Assembly (NCBI GenBank): GCA_018818165.1
Contig: JAHISP010000088.1
Span: forward strand, 62,001 to 126,000
Direction: 5' to 3'
DNA from: Bacteroidota bacterium
Lineage (GTDB): Bacteria > Bacteroidota > Ignavibacteria > Ignavibacteriales > Melioribacteraceae
Length of the DNA: 64,000 nt
Shown: piece by piece, positions 17,973 to 26,587 of the stretch
Position numbering within the stretch: the stretch's first letter is position 1
Layout: every line of letters starts with the position of its first letter
Position numbers and translations under genes: made by a program
Notes under the pieces: generated by a model
The model's input: the letters and a program-made list of their open reading frames with translations, nothing else
Databases searched by the model: none
What the model was told of the DNA's origin: nothing

Positions 17973-19430
17973 ATGAACCTACTTAAAAAAATTCATTTTG
18001 ATTTATATCATATTACAATTTTGCTAATTACAATAATTCTTTCTCAAGTTATACTTTCATATATAAATGTAAAATCTATTGAAGAAGTAACGCAAGAATC
18101 TATTAGGTTATATAAATGGCAATCAGCAGAAAGAATAGCCGATTTAACCACTGCAACTCTTGAGCTTATTGTTCAACCAATCTATTCATCATCTATAAAT
18201 GAGGAGTTGAAAGCAACTATAATTGAATCAATTGATTACACATTAACCCAAGAAATAATGCAAAAAAATATTGATGACATAAGCTTACTTGTAGTGGATG
18301 AAAGTAATAGAGTGATTTTTTTAGAAGATGGTGAAGAAATTATTAATTTTCTGTTAAATGGTAATTACACTTATAAAGGTGAAGAAAGCAATAAAGAAAT
18401 TGCTAAGGAATTATTCAAAGATTCATATTATAATTTATTCAAAAATGAATCTATTTCTACATTAAAAAAGGATAATATTTCATTTCACATACTAGTTCCA
18501 TTTTCAAAGCACGGTGAAATTATTGGTGCTGTTTATATGAAAATTACACCAAATTTTGATAACATTATTCACGCAATTATTGGTTCCTATAATATTAGTG
18601 GGTCTCTCGTTTCAGCATTAATACTTCTTACTTTATTGGGAATGTTTTTTATTACATCATTTCTTGTAAAGGAAAGAGATAATGCTCAAAAATTATTATT
18701 CTTAAATAAAGAAATACAAATAAGAGCTGAAATTGCAAGGCAAAAAGAATCATTTTTTACAAAAAGAATTTATCATGCACATCATAAAGCAGAAAAAATA
18801 GTTGGGTTCATTAAACAAGATTTATATAGTCTAAACAATTTAAATATGGAAATTATTAGAAACCGAATGGTTAAATACTCTAGTTTTATTGGACGAGTTA
18901 TTTACGACATGAAAACATATAACCCTCCAATTAATGTAATTAGAAATCAATCTTTTAATTCTAATTTGAATGAAATTATTGTCTTCATTGTTGATAATAT
19001 TTTCAAAAGAGTTTTTAAGGAAGGCACTCAATATAATTTTAAACTTGATTTAGACCATAAAGTGCCAATCTTAAGGGTAAACGAATATGTTATTTGGCAA
19101 ATGATAGAACCTTTAATCCAAAATTGTATAGACCATAATAAAAAAAAGAAAATTGATATTATTATTAAGACAGAATACGATGAAAAAATTAATAGAACAT
19201 TTCTATATATTTACGACACTGGCGAGGGAGTAAAAGAAGAATTACTTGAATATGATAATTCGGGAATAAAAAGGATTTTCTCGGAGGGTACTTCTTCTAA
19301 AGATTCTTCAACAAATTCTGGTTATGGATGCTTTATTGCCTATGAAAGTAGCAGATTATGTGGTTGGAAAATAGATTTAATAAACACGTATCCAGGGACA
19401 AAAACTACGGTTGAAATAGTAAATGAATAA
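17973..19430 (+). CDS. Two-TM sensor histidine kinase with atypical phosphoacceptor helix
   Basis: A 485-residue kinase. TM1 lies at about residues 13-31 and TM2 at about 211-233, with a 175-residue periplasmic sensor between them. A short coiled region (KEIQIRAEIARQKESF) leads to a helix holding H268, H270 and H271 in YHAHHKAEKIVGF, the likely phosphoacceptor site although not a canonical HE/DxxxP H-box. The ATPase domain has the N-box EPLIQNCIDHN, G1 YDTGEGV and G2 SGYGCFIAYE. It is 12 bases after the anchored binding protein and its last codons overlap the regulator gene, so the three are probably co-translated. It probably senses through the binding protein. Confidence 0.85.
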   Translation: MNLLKKIHFDLYHITILLITIILSQVILSYINVKSIEEVTQESIRLYKWQSAERIADLTTATLELIVQPIYSSSINEELKATIIESIDYTLTQEIMQKNIDDISLLVVDESNRVIFLEDGEEIINFLLNGNYTYKGEESNKEIAKELFKDSYYNLFKNESISTLKKDNISFHILVPFSKHGEIIGAVYMKITPNFDNIIHAIIGSYNISGSLVSALILLTLLGMFFITSFLVKERDNAQKLLFLNKEIQIRAEIARQKESFFTKRIYHAHHKAEKIVGFIKQDLYSLNNLNMEIIRNRMVKYSSFIGRVIYDMKTYNPPINVIRNQSFNSNLNEIIVFIVDNIFKRVFKEGTQYNFKLDLDHKVPILRVNEYVIWQMIEPLIQNCIDHNKKKKIDIIIKTEYDEKINRTFLYIYDTGEGVKEELLEYDNSGIKRIFSEGTSSKDSSTNSGYGCFIAYESSRLCGWKIDLINTYPGTKTTVEIVNE

Positions 19431-19437
19431 GGACAAA

Positions 19438-20901
19438 ATGAAACAATCTAAAATTAAATTGCTAATAATAGAAGACGAAGAATTTGACGTAATAAGAATT
19501 AAGAATACTTTAAAATTATTTAAGGAAGAAATTGAAATAATTGAAATATTTTCTACTGGTTTAGATGCAATTAGTTTTTTGGAAGCTGGTAAAAATAAAT
19601 GTGATGTAGTAATTCTGGATTACCAAATTTCAGGTGGACTTTATGGCAAAGAATTAATTAAAGAAATAAAGATGATTGATAATTCTTTGCAGGTTGTTAT
19701 TATTACCAAAATGACAATAAATCAGTCAGACCCTGATTTTGCTAATGCTCTAATTTCAGCAGGAGCTTTCTGGTTTGGTACAAAAAACCCAATGGATATT
19801 GAGGACTATATTTATCAGCCCACAGATTTTATTCTTGCAATAATAAATGGATATAATAAAAGATTATTAGAACTTGAGAAGAATAGTTTGGAGCAAAAAA
19901 ACTCCAAATCTCAAAAAAAACTTGAGGAAAATTTAGAAGACCAAATGAAAAATTGGGAGATGGTTGGCATATCAAGTCAGTTCCAAAGTATCATGGGTCA
20001 ATTAGAAAAATATGCACCCATAGATGCTAATATTTTGATTACTGGTGAATCTGGAACAGGTAAGGAATTAATTGCCAGAAACATACATTCCAAAAGTAAA
20101 CGGAAATTTGAAAAACTTATTACCTTAAATTGTTCTGCAATTCCAATAAATTTAATTGAAAGTGAATTGTTTGGATACGAAAAAGGAGCATTTACTGATG
20201 CTAAAAATGAAAAAATTGGCTTTTTTCAACAAGCAAATGGAGGAACACTTTTTCTTGATGAAGTAAGCGAAATACCGCTTGAAGCTCAAGCCAAGTTATT
20301 GAGAGTGCTTGAAACCGGAGAAATTGATAAAATTGGAAGAAAGCAAAATACTTTTGTTAATGTAAGGGTTATTGCTGCTACAAACAAAAATTTGGCAAAA
20401 GAAATTAGTGAAAACAGATTTAGAGAGGACCTTTTTTATCGATTAAATATCCTTAATATTAATATTCCGCCATTAAAGGAAAGAAAAAGCGATATTGGTT
20501 TACTTTTGGATTATTTCTTAAAAAGATATCTAAATAAATATGAGTTAAAAAATCTGGATTTTACTGATGAAGCAAAAAATTATTTGTTAAATCATTCTTG
20601 GCCAGGTAATGTTAGGCAAATTAAAAATGTTATTCAAAGATTGGTTTTATTAGCAAATGAATCAATAGATCTTGTAAGTGTTAAAATGAGTTTAGGTGAA
20701 AATGTAAACGTCAATAAATTTAAAATTACTTTACAGTCCGACGAAAAAATTTCAACATTAAAAGATGCTGAATTTGAGTTTAGAAGAGAGTACACTAAAT
20801 TTGTGCGAAGTAAAACAGAAACCGATGCCGAAGCTTCCAAATTATTAGGAATTGCTCCTTCTAATTTTCATAGGTTATGCAAAGAACTAGGTTTAAAATA
20901 G
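19438..20901 (+). CDS. Sigma-54-dependent NtrC-type response regulator
   Basis: A 487-residue protein. The ATG at 19438 has an AAGGA site at 19429-19433; an in-frame ATG at 19423 overlaps the kinase gene. The receiver domain has acidic E12/D13 and phospho-site D61 (VVILDYQ). The AAA+ domain has Walker A GESGTGKE (203-210), Walker B LFLDE (271-275) and a GAFTDA loop at 250-255, where canonical sigma-54 activators have GAFTGA. A Fis-type HTH ends the protein (ASKLLGIAPSNFHRLCKELG). It should activate sigma-54 promoters when phosphorylated by the upstream kinase. A near-consensus sigma-54 promoter exists before the TonB receptor at 44122. Confidence 0.9.
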   Translation: MKQSKIKLLIIEDEEFDVIRIKNTLKLFKEEIEIIEIFSTGLDAISFLEAGKNKCDVVILDYQISGGLYGKELIKEIKMIDNSLQVVIITKMTINQSDPDFANALISAGAFWFGTKNPMDIEDYIYQPTDFILAIINGYNKRLLELEKNSLEQKNSKSQKKLEENLEDQMKNWEMVGISSQFQSIMGQLEKYAPIDANILITGESGTGKELIARNIHSKSKRKFEKLITLNCSAIPINLIESELFGYEKGAFTDAKNEKIGFFQQANGGTLFLDEVSEIPLEAQAKLLRVLETGEIDKIGRKQNTFVNVRVIAATNKNLAKEISENRFREDLFYRLNILNINIPPLKERKSDIGLLLDYFLKRYLNKYELKNLDFTDEAKNYLLNHSWPGNVRQIKNVIQRLVLLANESIDLVSVKMSLGENVNVNKFKITLQSDEKISTLKDAEFEFRREYTKFVRSKTETDAEASKLLGIAPSNFHRLCKELGLK

Positions 20902-20903
20902 CT

Positions 20904-20923
20904 TACACATCATTTTGGATAAG
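20904..20923 (+). repeat. 20-base direct repeat, copy 1
   Basis: TACACATCATTTTGGATAAG begins 3 bases after the response-regulator stop codon. The same 20 bases recur at 43913-43932. No other copy was noticed by eye. Confidence 0.8.
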
Positions 20924-20994
20924 GTGAAAAATGTAGTTTTAACTATTAGTATTTTGTATCATTTTTAGGCAATTGCCGAAGAGTACAGATTAAG

Positions 20995-21786
20995 CTACTC
21001 AGCAATTATGACATTAACCCCCATATTTAAAAGAGCTTTGTGTTGGTGCTCGGGTATGTTTGCGTCAGTAATAATTGACGTTATTTCATCTAATGTAGAA
21101 ATAAATGCAAAACTTCTTTTTAAGAATTTGCTTGAATCAGCAACTACAAAAATCTCTTTAGCAATACTAATCATTGCTTTGTTCAAATGGGCTTCTTCTG
21201 CGTTTGGAGTTGAAATTCCATAAGTAGCATCAATTCCATCAACACCAATAAATAATTTATCACAATAATAGTTCTTTAACTCTTCTTCGGCTGAATATCC
21301 AATAAGAGACAATGATTCCTTTCGTAAATAGCCACCAGGTACTATAACTTTAACATTAGGTAAATTTACTAAATGGCTAACTATATTTAGGGCATTAGAA
21401 ATGACAGTTAAATTTTCAATGTTCTGCAAATTCTTTGCAATTTCCATTGTGGTAGTTCCAGAATCAAGAATAATTGTTTCTCCATCACCAACTAATGCTG
21501 CTGCCTTTTTGCCTATTAACTCTTTTTCAATGTGGTTTTTCTTTCTTTTTGTTTCAAGATTATAATCAATTCCAACTTTTTGAGCTTTTAAAGCTCCGCC
21601 TCTTGTTCTAATTACAAGCCCTTTTTTCTCTAATTGTTCTAAATCATTCCTAATAGTAACACTGCTAACATTAAATTTATTACTTAATGATGAAACTTTT
21701 GCTTGACCATCTACTTCTAATATTTCAAGAATCTTAGTCCTTCTATCAAAAGAAATGTTGCCAGATAATTTGTCATTGTTTTCCAT
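20995..21786 (-). CDS. DeoR-family transcriptional regulator
   Basis: The only complete - strand gene. From the ATG at 21786 it gives 263 residues, the normal DeoR length; the frame is open for 23 more codons, but those lack family similarity and a GAAAGG-like site precedes this ATG. An N-terminal winged HTH spans about residues 15-62 (RRTKILEILEVDG, VSSVTIRNDLEQL, RTRGGAL). The sugar-phosphate-sensing domain follows with LDSGTTTMEIAKNL, VISNALNIVSHL and FIGVDGIDATYGIS. DeoR proteins sense phosphorylated sugars. It is transcribed away from the AgaS-GatZ-DMT-PfkB operon across a 465-base region with two palindromes, so it is probably the operon's repressor and may bind tagatose-6-phosphate or a related phosphate. 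Confidence 0.88.
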   Translation of the reverse strand: MENNDKLSGNISFDRRTKILEILEVDGQAKVSSLSNKFNVSSVTIRNDLEQLEKKGLVIRTRGGALKAQKVGIDYNLETKRKKNHIEKELIGKKAAALVGDGETIILDSGTTTMEIAKNLQNIENLTVISNALNIVSHLVNLPNVKVIVPGGYLRKESLSLIGYSAEEELKNYYCDKLFIGVDGIDATYGISTPNAEEAHLNKAMISIAKEIFVVADSSKFLKRSFAFISTLDEITSIITDANIPEHQHKALLNMGVNVIIAE

Positions 21787-22030
21787 ATGGTTATAAAACC
21801 TTTCTTTTAATAAAAAATATATGTTCAAATTACTGTATATTCTTATCTTATGCAAGTATTTATATATTTTACAGCGATCAGAGTTAAAATTAAATTGTTA
21901 AAAACAATGATTTTAAAGTAGAGCAAAAATATTATTCCATAATATATTTAAGAACTAGAGCCAGTTAAGTTGCTCTTTTAATACTCTATGTTGCATGAAT
22001 TAATGATTTTGGTAAACTATCCCTTCATGA

Positions 22031-22053
22031 AAGTTATTGATAAATAATAACTT
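22031..22053. promoter_or_regulatory. Inverted repeat in DeoR/AgaS intergenic region
   Basis: AAGTTATT and AATAACTT are perfect inverted arms with a 7-base spacer (GATAAAT). It lies roughly midway between the two divergent genes and is a candidate DeoR operator. Confidence 0.4.
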
Positions 22054-22116
22054 ATCCCTATTTACCACCAGTTTGCTGGTCAAGACAGGAAAAATGATTT
22101 ATACCAAATCTCTAGC

Positions 22117-22133
22117 TTTGATAAAATATCAAA
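22117..22133. promoter_or_regulatory. Short palindrome, candidate operator
   Basis: TTTGATA and TATCAAA are perfect 7-base inverted arms around three A. It lies about 120 bases before the AgaS start codon. Its compact symmetry suits a dimeric repressor. Confidence 0.4.
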
Positions 22134-22251
22134 CAGATATTCTTATAATTTATTGAGTAGAAATAATAACGAAAGGTAAAAAATATACTTGACAAGGAAA
22201 AGAAAAATAAATAACTTTAAAGCAAAGAAAAAAAAAGTAAAGGAAAAGATA

Positions 22252-23451
22252 ATGGAAAGTTCTTTTTTGGGTTATTCCAATAGTGAATTAATAAATATAG
22301 GTGGATTTAATACTGCAAAAGAGATTGAATCACAAACAACACTCTGGAATGAAACCTACTTATTAATAGAAAAACATAAAATAGAAATTTCAAATTTTGT
22401 CAAAGATATTTATTCGCAAAATAATCCCACAATAATTTTAGCAGGTGCTGGTACATCAGCTTATATAGGTGAGGTTTTAGAATCAATCTTCGAAAAGTAC
22501 ACAGGAATAAATTGTAAAGCAGTTTCTACAACATCATTAGTAACACATCCAAAGCACTATTTACATCCAAAAAAACCTACTTTATTAATTTCCTTTGCAC
22601 GTTCTGGGAATAGTCCTGAAAGTATAAAGGCTGTGGAGCTAGCAAATGAAGTTTGTGAAAATATTTATCATTTAGTAATAACTTGTGACGCTAAGGGCGA
22701 ATTAGCAAAATCAATTTCAAAAGAAAATGGATATTTATTCGTTTTACCAGAAGGGACAAATGATAAAAGTCTTGCCATGACAAGCAGTTTTACATCAATG
22801 CTACTAAGTGGAATATTGGTTTCAAGAATCAATGAAATAGAAAAACTTAAATCGCAAATTAGTTTGTTGTGCAATTATGCTCAAAATATTTTGAAAAACA
22901 ATATATTTTTATTGCAGGAAATTGCTGAATTAAATTTTGAAAGAGCAGTATTTCTTGGTTCTGGTCTATTTGAAGGTATTGCAAGAGAGTCGCAATTAAA
23001 GCTGCAAGAACTAACAAGTGGAAAAGTAATTTGCAAACACGACACTTTTCTTGGATTCAGACATGGTCCGAAAGCTGTTATAAACGATAAAACACTTGTA
23101 GTATATCTAATCTCAAATAACCCTTATGTTCAAAAATATGAAGAAGATTTAATTCAGTCTATTCATGCAGAAAATATTGCCCTATGTACTTTGGCAATTT
23201 CAGAAAAAGATTTGGAGATAATAAAAGCTGATAAAAAAATAGTATTTACACATTTAAATCCAAGTTTAGAAGAGGAATTTTTAGCAATTGTTTCAACACT
23301 TCCAGCTCAAATATTAGGATTTTATAAATCAATAAAATATGGTTTACAGCCAGATAGTCCATCAGAAAATGGAGCTATTAGCCGAGTGGTTCAAGGTGTG
23401 AAATTATATCCATATAATCAAAAAAATATTGTGGAACTCGGATGCTTTTAG
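22252..23451 (+). CDS. agaS: SIS-domain sugar isomerase/deaminase, AgaS-like
   Basis: A 399-residue cytoplasmic protein with two SIS domains. The ATG at 22252 has an AAAGGAAAAG site before it. Domain one has ILAGAGTSAYIGE and FARSGNSPESIKAVELAN; domain two has VFLGSGLFEGIARESQLKLQE and HDTFLGFRHGPKA, which are typical of AgaS and related ketose/aldose isomerases. AgaS converts galactosamine-6-phosphate to tagatose-6-phosphate plus ammonia. The next genes are GatZ/KbaZ-like, a DMT permease and a PfkB kinase, and a DeoR regulator is divergent, which fits amino-sugar or tagatose catabolism. Its 3' end overlaps the next gene by 10 bases. No NagA/AgaA deacetylase is present nearby. Confidence 0.85.
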   Translation: MESSFLGYSNSELINIGGFNTAKEIESQTTLWNETYLLIEKHKIEISNFVKDIYSQNNPTIILAGAGTSAYIGEVLESIFEKYTGINCKAVSTTSLVTHPKHYLHPKKPTLLISFARSGNSPESIKAVELANEVCENIYHLVITCDAKGELAKSISKENGYLFVLPEGTNDKSLAMTSSFTSMLLSGILVSRINEIEKLKSQISLLCNYAQNILKNNIFLLQEIAELNFERAVFLGSGLFEGIARESQLKLQELTSGKVICKHDTFLGFRHGPKAVINDKTLVVYLISNNPYVQKYEEDLIQSIHAENIALCTLAISEKDLEIIKADKKIVFTHLNPSLEEEFLAIVSTLPAQILGFYKSIKYGLQPDSPSENGAISRVVQGVKLYPYNQKNIVELGCF

Positions 23452-24737
23452 AAGAAATTATAAATAGTAAGAATATTAATAAAGCGGTTGGTATTACTTC
23501 AATCTGTTCAGCTAATAAATATGTTTTAAAAGCAGCAATGCAATTTGAAAAGAAAAATAATAATAAACTATTAATTGAATCAACTTCAAATCAAGTTGAC
23601 CAATTTGGTGGATATACTGGCATGACTCCATCTGATTTTGTTGCATATGTTAAAAATATTGCTGAAGAAGTAGATTTTTCATTCAATAATATTATTTTTG
23701 GAGGAGATCATTTAGGTCCAAATGTTTGGCAGAACGAATCAGCTGAATCTGCATTAAAAAAGGCGGAAGACCAAATTAGAGCCTATGTTTCAGCTGGTTT
23801 TAGAAAAATACATCTTGATACAAGTTTCCCACTTGGTGATGATAATAGGTTGAAACCGTTGGCACCAAGTATTATTACCAAACGTGCAGCTCGTCTTTGT
23901 GCTGTAGCTGAAGAAGTTTACTCAAAACTAACTATTCCTTCTGAAAAGCCAGTTTATATTATTGGCACTGAAGTTCCAATACCTGGTGGAGCAAAGGAAG
24001 AAGAGGAGACTATTTCTGTTACTACGACAGAGGATTTAGAAGAGACCATTGAGCTTTCGAAAAATGCTTTTTATGAAAAAGGTTTGGTAGAAGCTTGGGA
24101 AAGAGTAATTGCTGTTGTTGTTCAACCTGGTGTTGAGTTCTCAGATACTAAAGTATTTAAATATAATAGAAATAAAGCTTCAAAAATAAAAAACAAAATT
24201 GAAGAATATCCCAATTTAGTTTTAGAAGCGCATTCTACTGATTATCAAAGTAAAACTTCTTTAACTGAAATGGTAAATGATCATTTTGGAATTCTTAAAG
24301 TTGGTCCATGGCTTACATTTGCAATACGAGAAGCTTTTTTTGCTTTAGCTGCAATTGAAAATGAGTTGATTGATATTAAAAGGCGTTCAAATTTTAGATA
24401 CGAAATTGATAAAGTAATGAAAGAAAATCCAAAATATTGGAAAAATCATTATCATGGAACTGAAAAAGAAATTGAACTTGCTCGCTCGTTTAGTTACAGT
24501 GATAGAATTAGATATTATTGGACTAATAAAAAAGTATTAATTATCATAGATAAACTGATGAAAAATTTATACGAAATAAATATTCCAAATACTTTAATTA
24601 ACCAGTATTTACCAACTCAGTATTACCAAATAATGGAAAACAAAATTAAAAATGATCCCGAGAGCTTGGTAATTAGCAAAGTAACAGAAGTATTAAAAAT
24701 ATATAGTTCAGCTTGTGGAGGAAATATTGAAAAGTAA
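23442..24737 (+). CDS. GatZ/KbaZ-like protein: tagatose-6-phosphate metabolism
   Basis: A 431-residue protein of the D-tagatose-1,6-bisphosphate aldolase non-catalytic subunit family. Visible signatures are GITSICSANKYVLKAA, ESTSNQVDQFGGYTGMTP, FGGDHLGPNVWQ and LEAHSTDYQS. In enteric bacteria GatZ/KbaZ stabilises the catalytic aldolase GatY/KbaY, but no GatY homologue is found in this window. Some stand-alone members have been reported as tagatose- or fructose-6-phosphate 4-epimerases. With AgaS making tagatose-6-phosphate, an epimerase giving fructose-6-phosphate would complete the route without an aldolase. It overlaps both neighbours, so translation is coupled. Which activity applies is open. 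Confidence 0.85.
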   Translation: MLLEEIINSKNINKAVGITSICSANKYVLKAAMQFEKKNNNKLLIESTSNQVDQFGGYTGMTPSDFVAYVKNIAEEVDFSFNNIIFGGDHLGPNVWQNESAESALKKAEDQIRAYVSAGFRKIHLDTSFPLGDDNRLKPLAPSIITKRAARLCAVAEEVYSKLTIPSEKPVYIIGTEVPIPGGAKEEEETISVTTTEDLEETIELSKNAFYEKGLVEAWERVIAVVVQPGVEFSDTKVFKYNRNKASKIKNKIEEYPNLVLEAHSTDYQSKTSLTEMVNDHFGILKVGPWLTFAIREAFFALAAIENELIDIKRRSNFRYEIDKVMKENPKYWKNHYHGTEKEIELARSFSYSDRIRYYWTNKKVLIIIDKLMKNLYEINIPNTLINQYLPTQYYQIMENKIKNDPESLVISKVTEVLKIYSSACGGNIEK

Positions 24738-25629
24738 GCATTGGTTAACATATGCAATAGTAACTACTCTAACCTGGGGTTTATGGGGTGCGTTAATTGA
24801 AATTCCAGAAAAAGGTGGGTTTCCTGCAACACTGGGATATGCGGTTTGGGCAATTACGATGATTATTCCAGCAATAATTGTTCTTAAAAAAGCAAATTGG
24901 AAAATAGAGAAAGATAAAAAATCTATCGGGTTAGGATTAGTAATTGGGTTTACTGGAGCTGGGGGGCAACTAATATTATTTCAAGCATTACGAACGGGCC
25001 CAGCATATTTAGTTTTTCCATTCATTTCACTTTCACCTGTAATAACAATACTTTTATCGCTTTTGTTTTTGAAAGAACGCGCAAGCAGACGAGCTTGGAT
25101 AGGAATTATTCTTGCATTGCTCGCAATTCCATTACTTTCTTACTCCTCGGGTGAAGGAAGTATCTCAAGTGGTAGCCTTTGGATAATTCTTTCTCTTTTA
25201 GTTTTTCTTGCATGGGGTTTTCAAGGTTTTGTTATGAAGTTTGCTAATGAAACTATGAAAGCTGAAAGCATATTTTTCTATATGACCATAACAGGAATTA
25301 TGCTAATTCCATTTGCCGTGTTTATGACAGATTTTAACCAAGAAATAAATTGGGGATTAAGTGGGCCCTATTTAACGGGAGTTATTCAAATACTTAATTC
25401 GGTTGGTGCTTTAATGCTTGTTTATGCTTTTAGATATGGAAAGGCAATAGTCGTAAGTCCTTTAGTAAATGCTGTTGCACCAATTATTACAGTAATTATT
25501 TCCCTAATTCTATATCAAGTTATTCCACACATTGTTATTGTTAGCGGAATTATTTTAGCAATTGTTGCAATATTCTTGCTTGCAATTGAAGAAGACGAGA
25601 TGCCAAAGGAGGAGATTATAAATGAGTAG
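24727..25629 (+). CDS. DMT-superfamily (EamA) permease
   Basis: A 300-residue protein of about ten transmembrane helices in two EamA repeats. The second half of repeat one (FPFISLSPVITILLSLLFLKERASRRAW) and the C-terminal PLVNAVAPIITVIISLILYQVI are typical. A TTG at 24727 is taken as start because GGAGG at 24717-24721 is correctly spaced; the upstream GTG at 24715 is part of that site. It overlaps the GatZ-like gene and is followed by a kinase that overlaps it in turn. In this operon it should import the sugar that the operon breaks down, without phosphorylating it, which would explain the kinase gene. Confidence 0.78.
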   Translation: MKSKHWLTYAIVTTLTWGLWGALIEIPEKGGFPATLGYAVWAITMIIPAIIVLKKANWKIEKDKKSIGLGLVIGFTGAGGQLILFQALRTGPAYLVFPFISLSPVITILLSLLFLKERASRRAWIGIILALLAIPLLSYSSGEGSISSGSLWIILSLLVFLAWGFQGFVMKFANETMKAESIFFYMTITGIMLIPFAVFMTDFNQEINWGLSGPYLTGVIQILNSVGALMLVYAFRYGKAIVVSPLVNAVAPIITVIISLILYQVIPHIVIVSGIILAIVAIFLLAIEEDEMPKEEIINE

Positions 25630-26587
25630 CCTTAAAAAAAAATATGATGTAATAGTTGTTGGTGAATTAAATGTTGATTTAATTTTGAATAAAATAGACT
25701 CTTTCCCTGAAATGGGAAAAGAAAAAATAGCTCAGAAAATGGATTTGGTTTTAGGTAGTTCATCAGCAATATTTGCAAGTAATTTAAGTTCACTCAAAGT
25801 AAAAGTTGGTTTTATAGGAAAGATAGGAAATGATTCTTTTGGGAAAATATGTATTGATTCACTTCAAAAAAAAGGTGTAGATACATCATTAATTGTAACT
25901 GATAAAATACTTAAAACTGGAGCTACAATTGTACTGAATTATGACAACAATAGAGCAATGGTCACCCATCCTGGAGCAATGGAAAACTTAACAACTTATG
26001 ATATAACAGAAGAGGTTATAAAAGATGCAAAGCATCTGCACCTGTCATCACCATTTCTTCAACCTGGAATTAAAAATAGCTTAGTTGACATATTCAAAAA
26101 AGCAAAAAGTTATGGTTTAACTACATCGCTTGATACGCAATGGGACCCCAACGAACAGTGGGATTTGAATTTGGAAGAGCTTTTACCATTTGTTGATGTA
26201 TTTCTTCCAAACAAAGAAGAATTACTGTTATTAACTGCTGAGAAAAGTATTGAAAAGGCATTAGATAAAATTGAAAAATATTCTAATACAGTTATTGTTA
26301 AAATGGGAATAAACGGCTCATTATCTATGACAAATGGAAAACGGAAAAAAGTTGATCCATTCCTAAATAATGATGTTGTAGATGCAATTGGAGCAGGAGA
26401 TAGTTTTAATGCAGGATTTATATCAAAATACATTCAAGGTAATTCTATTATAGTTTGTCAAACATTTGGAAATATTATTGGGGCAATAAATACAACTGCC
26501 TCTGGAGGAACCTCGGCATTTGATAGTATTGAAAAAATAAAAATAGTTGCTAAAGAAAAATATGGATATGAAATAAATGGATTGTAA
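25622..26587 (+). CDS. PfkB-family carbohydrate kinase
   Basis: A 321-residue ribokinase-fold kinase. It has the N-terminal VGELNVDLIL, a substrate-side GSSSAIFASNLSSL motif and the catalytic GAGDSF with D260. An AGGAGAT site overlaps the end of the permease gene and the two frames overlap by 8 bases. As the last gene of the AgaS operon it probably phosphorylates the sugar brought in by the DMT permease, for example a free hexosamine or hexose. A 1-phosphofructokinase or tagatose-6-phosphate kinase role is also possible. Substrate is not readable from the sequence. Confidence 0.82.
   Translation: MSSLKKKYDVIVVGELNVDLILNKIDSFPEMGKEKIAQKMDLVLGSSSAIFASNLSSLKVKVGFIGKIGNDSFGKICIDSLQKKGVDTSLIVTDKILKTGATIVLNYDNNRAMVTHPGAMENLTTYDITEEVIKDAKHLHLSSPFLQPGIKNSLVDIFKKAKSYGLTTSLDTQWDPNEQWDLNLEELLPFVDVFLPNKEELLLLTAEKSIEKALDKIEKYSNTVIVKMGINGSLSMTNGKRKKVDPFLNNDVVDAIGAGDSFNAGFISKYIQGNSIIVCQTFGNIIGAINTTASGGTSAFDSIEKIKIVAKEKYGYEINGL

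Larger units (their letters stand above)
21787..22251. other. Divergent regulatory region between DeoR gene and AgaS operon
   Basis: This 465-base gap separates two divergent start codons and has no gene-like ORF. It contains two clear inverted repeats at 22031-22053 and 22117-22133. A purine-rich lead precedes the AgaS ATG at 22252; the reading frame is open back to a TTG at 22189, but that extension is a lysine-rich tail without family similarity. Confidence 0.6.

Noticed and set aside
21787-21855. N-terminal extension of the DeoR frame
   Set aside because: The 23 extra residues are unlike other DeoR proteins and the ATG at 21786 is better placed.
22189-22251. Upstream extension of the AgaS-like frame from TTG 22189
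   Set aside because: The extension is a lysine-rich tail without family similarity, and the ATG at 22252 has a good RBS.
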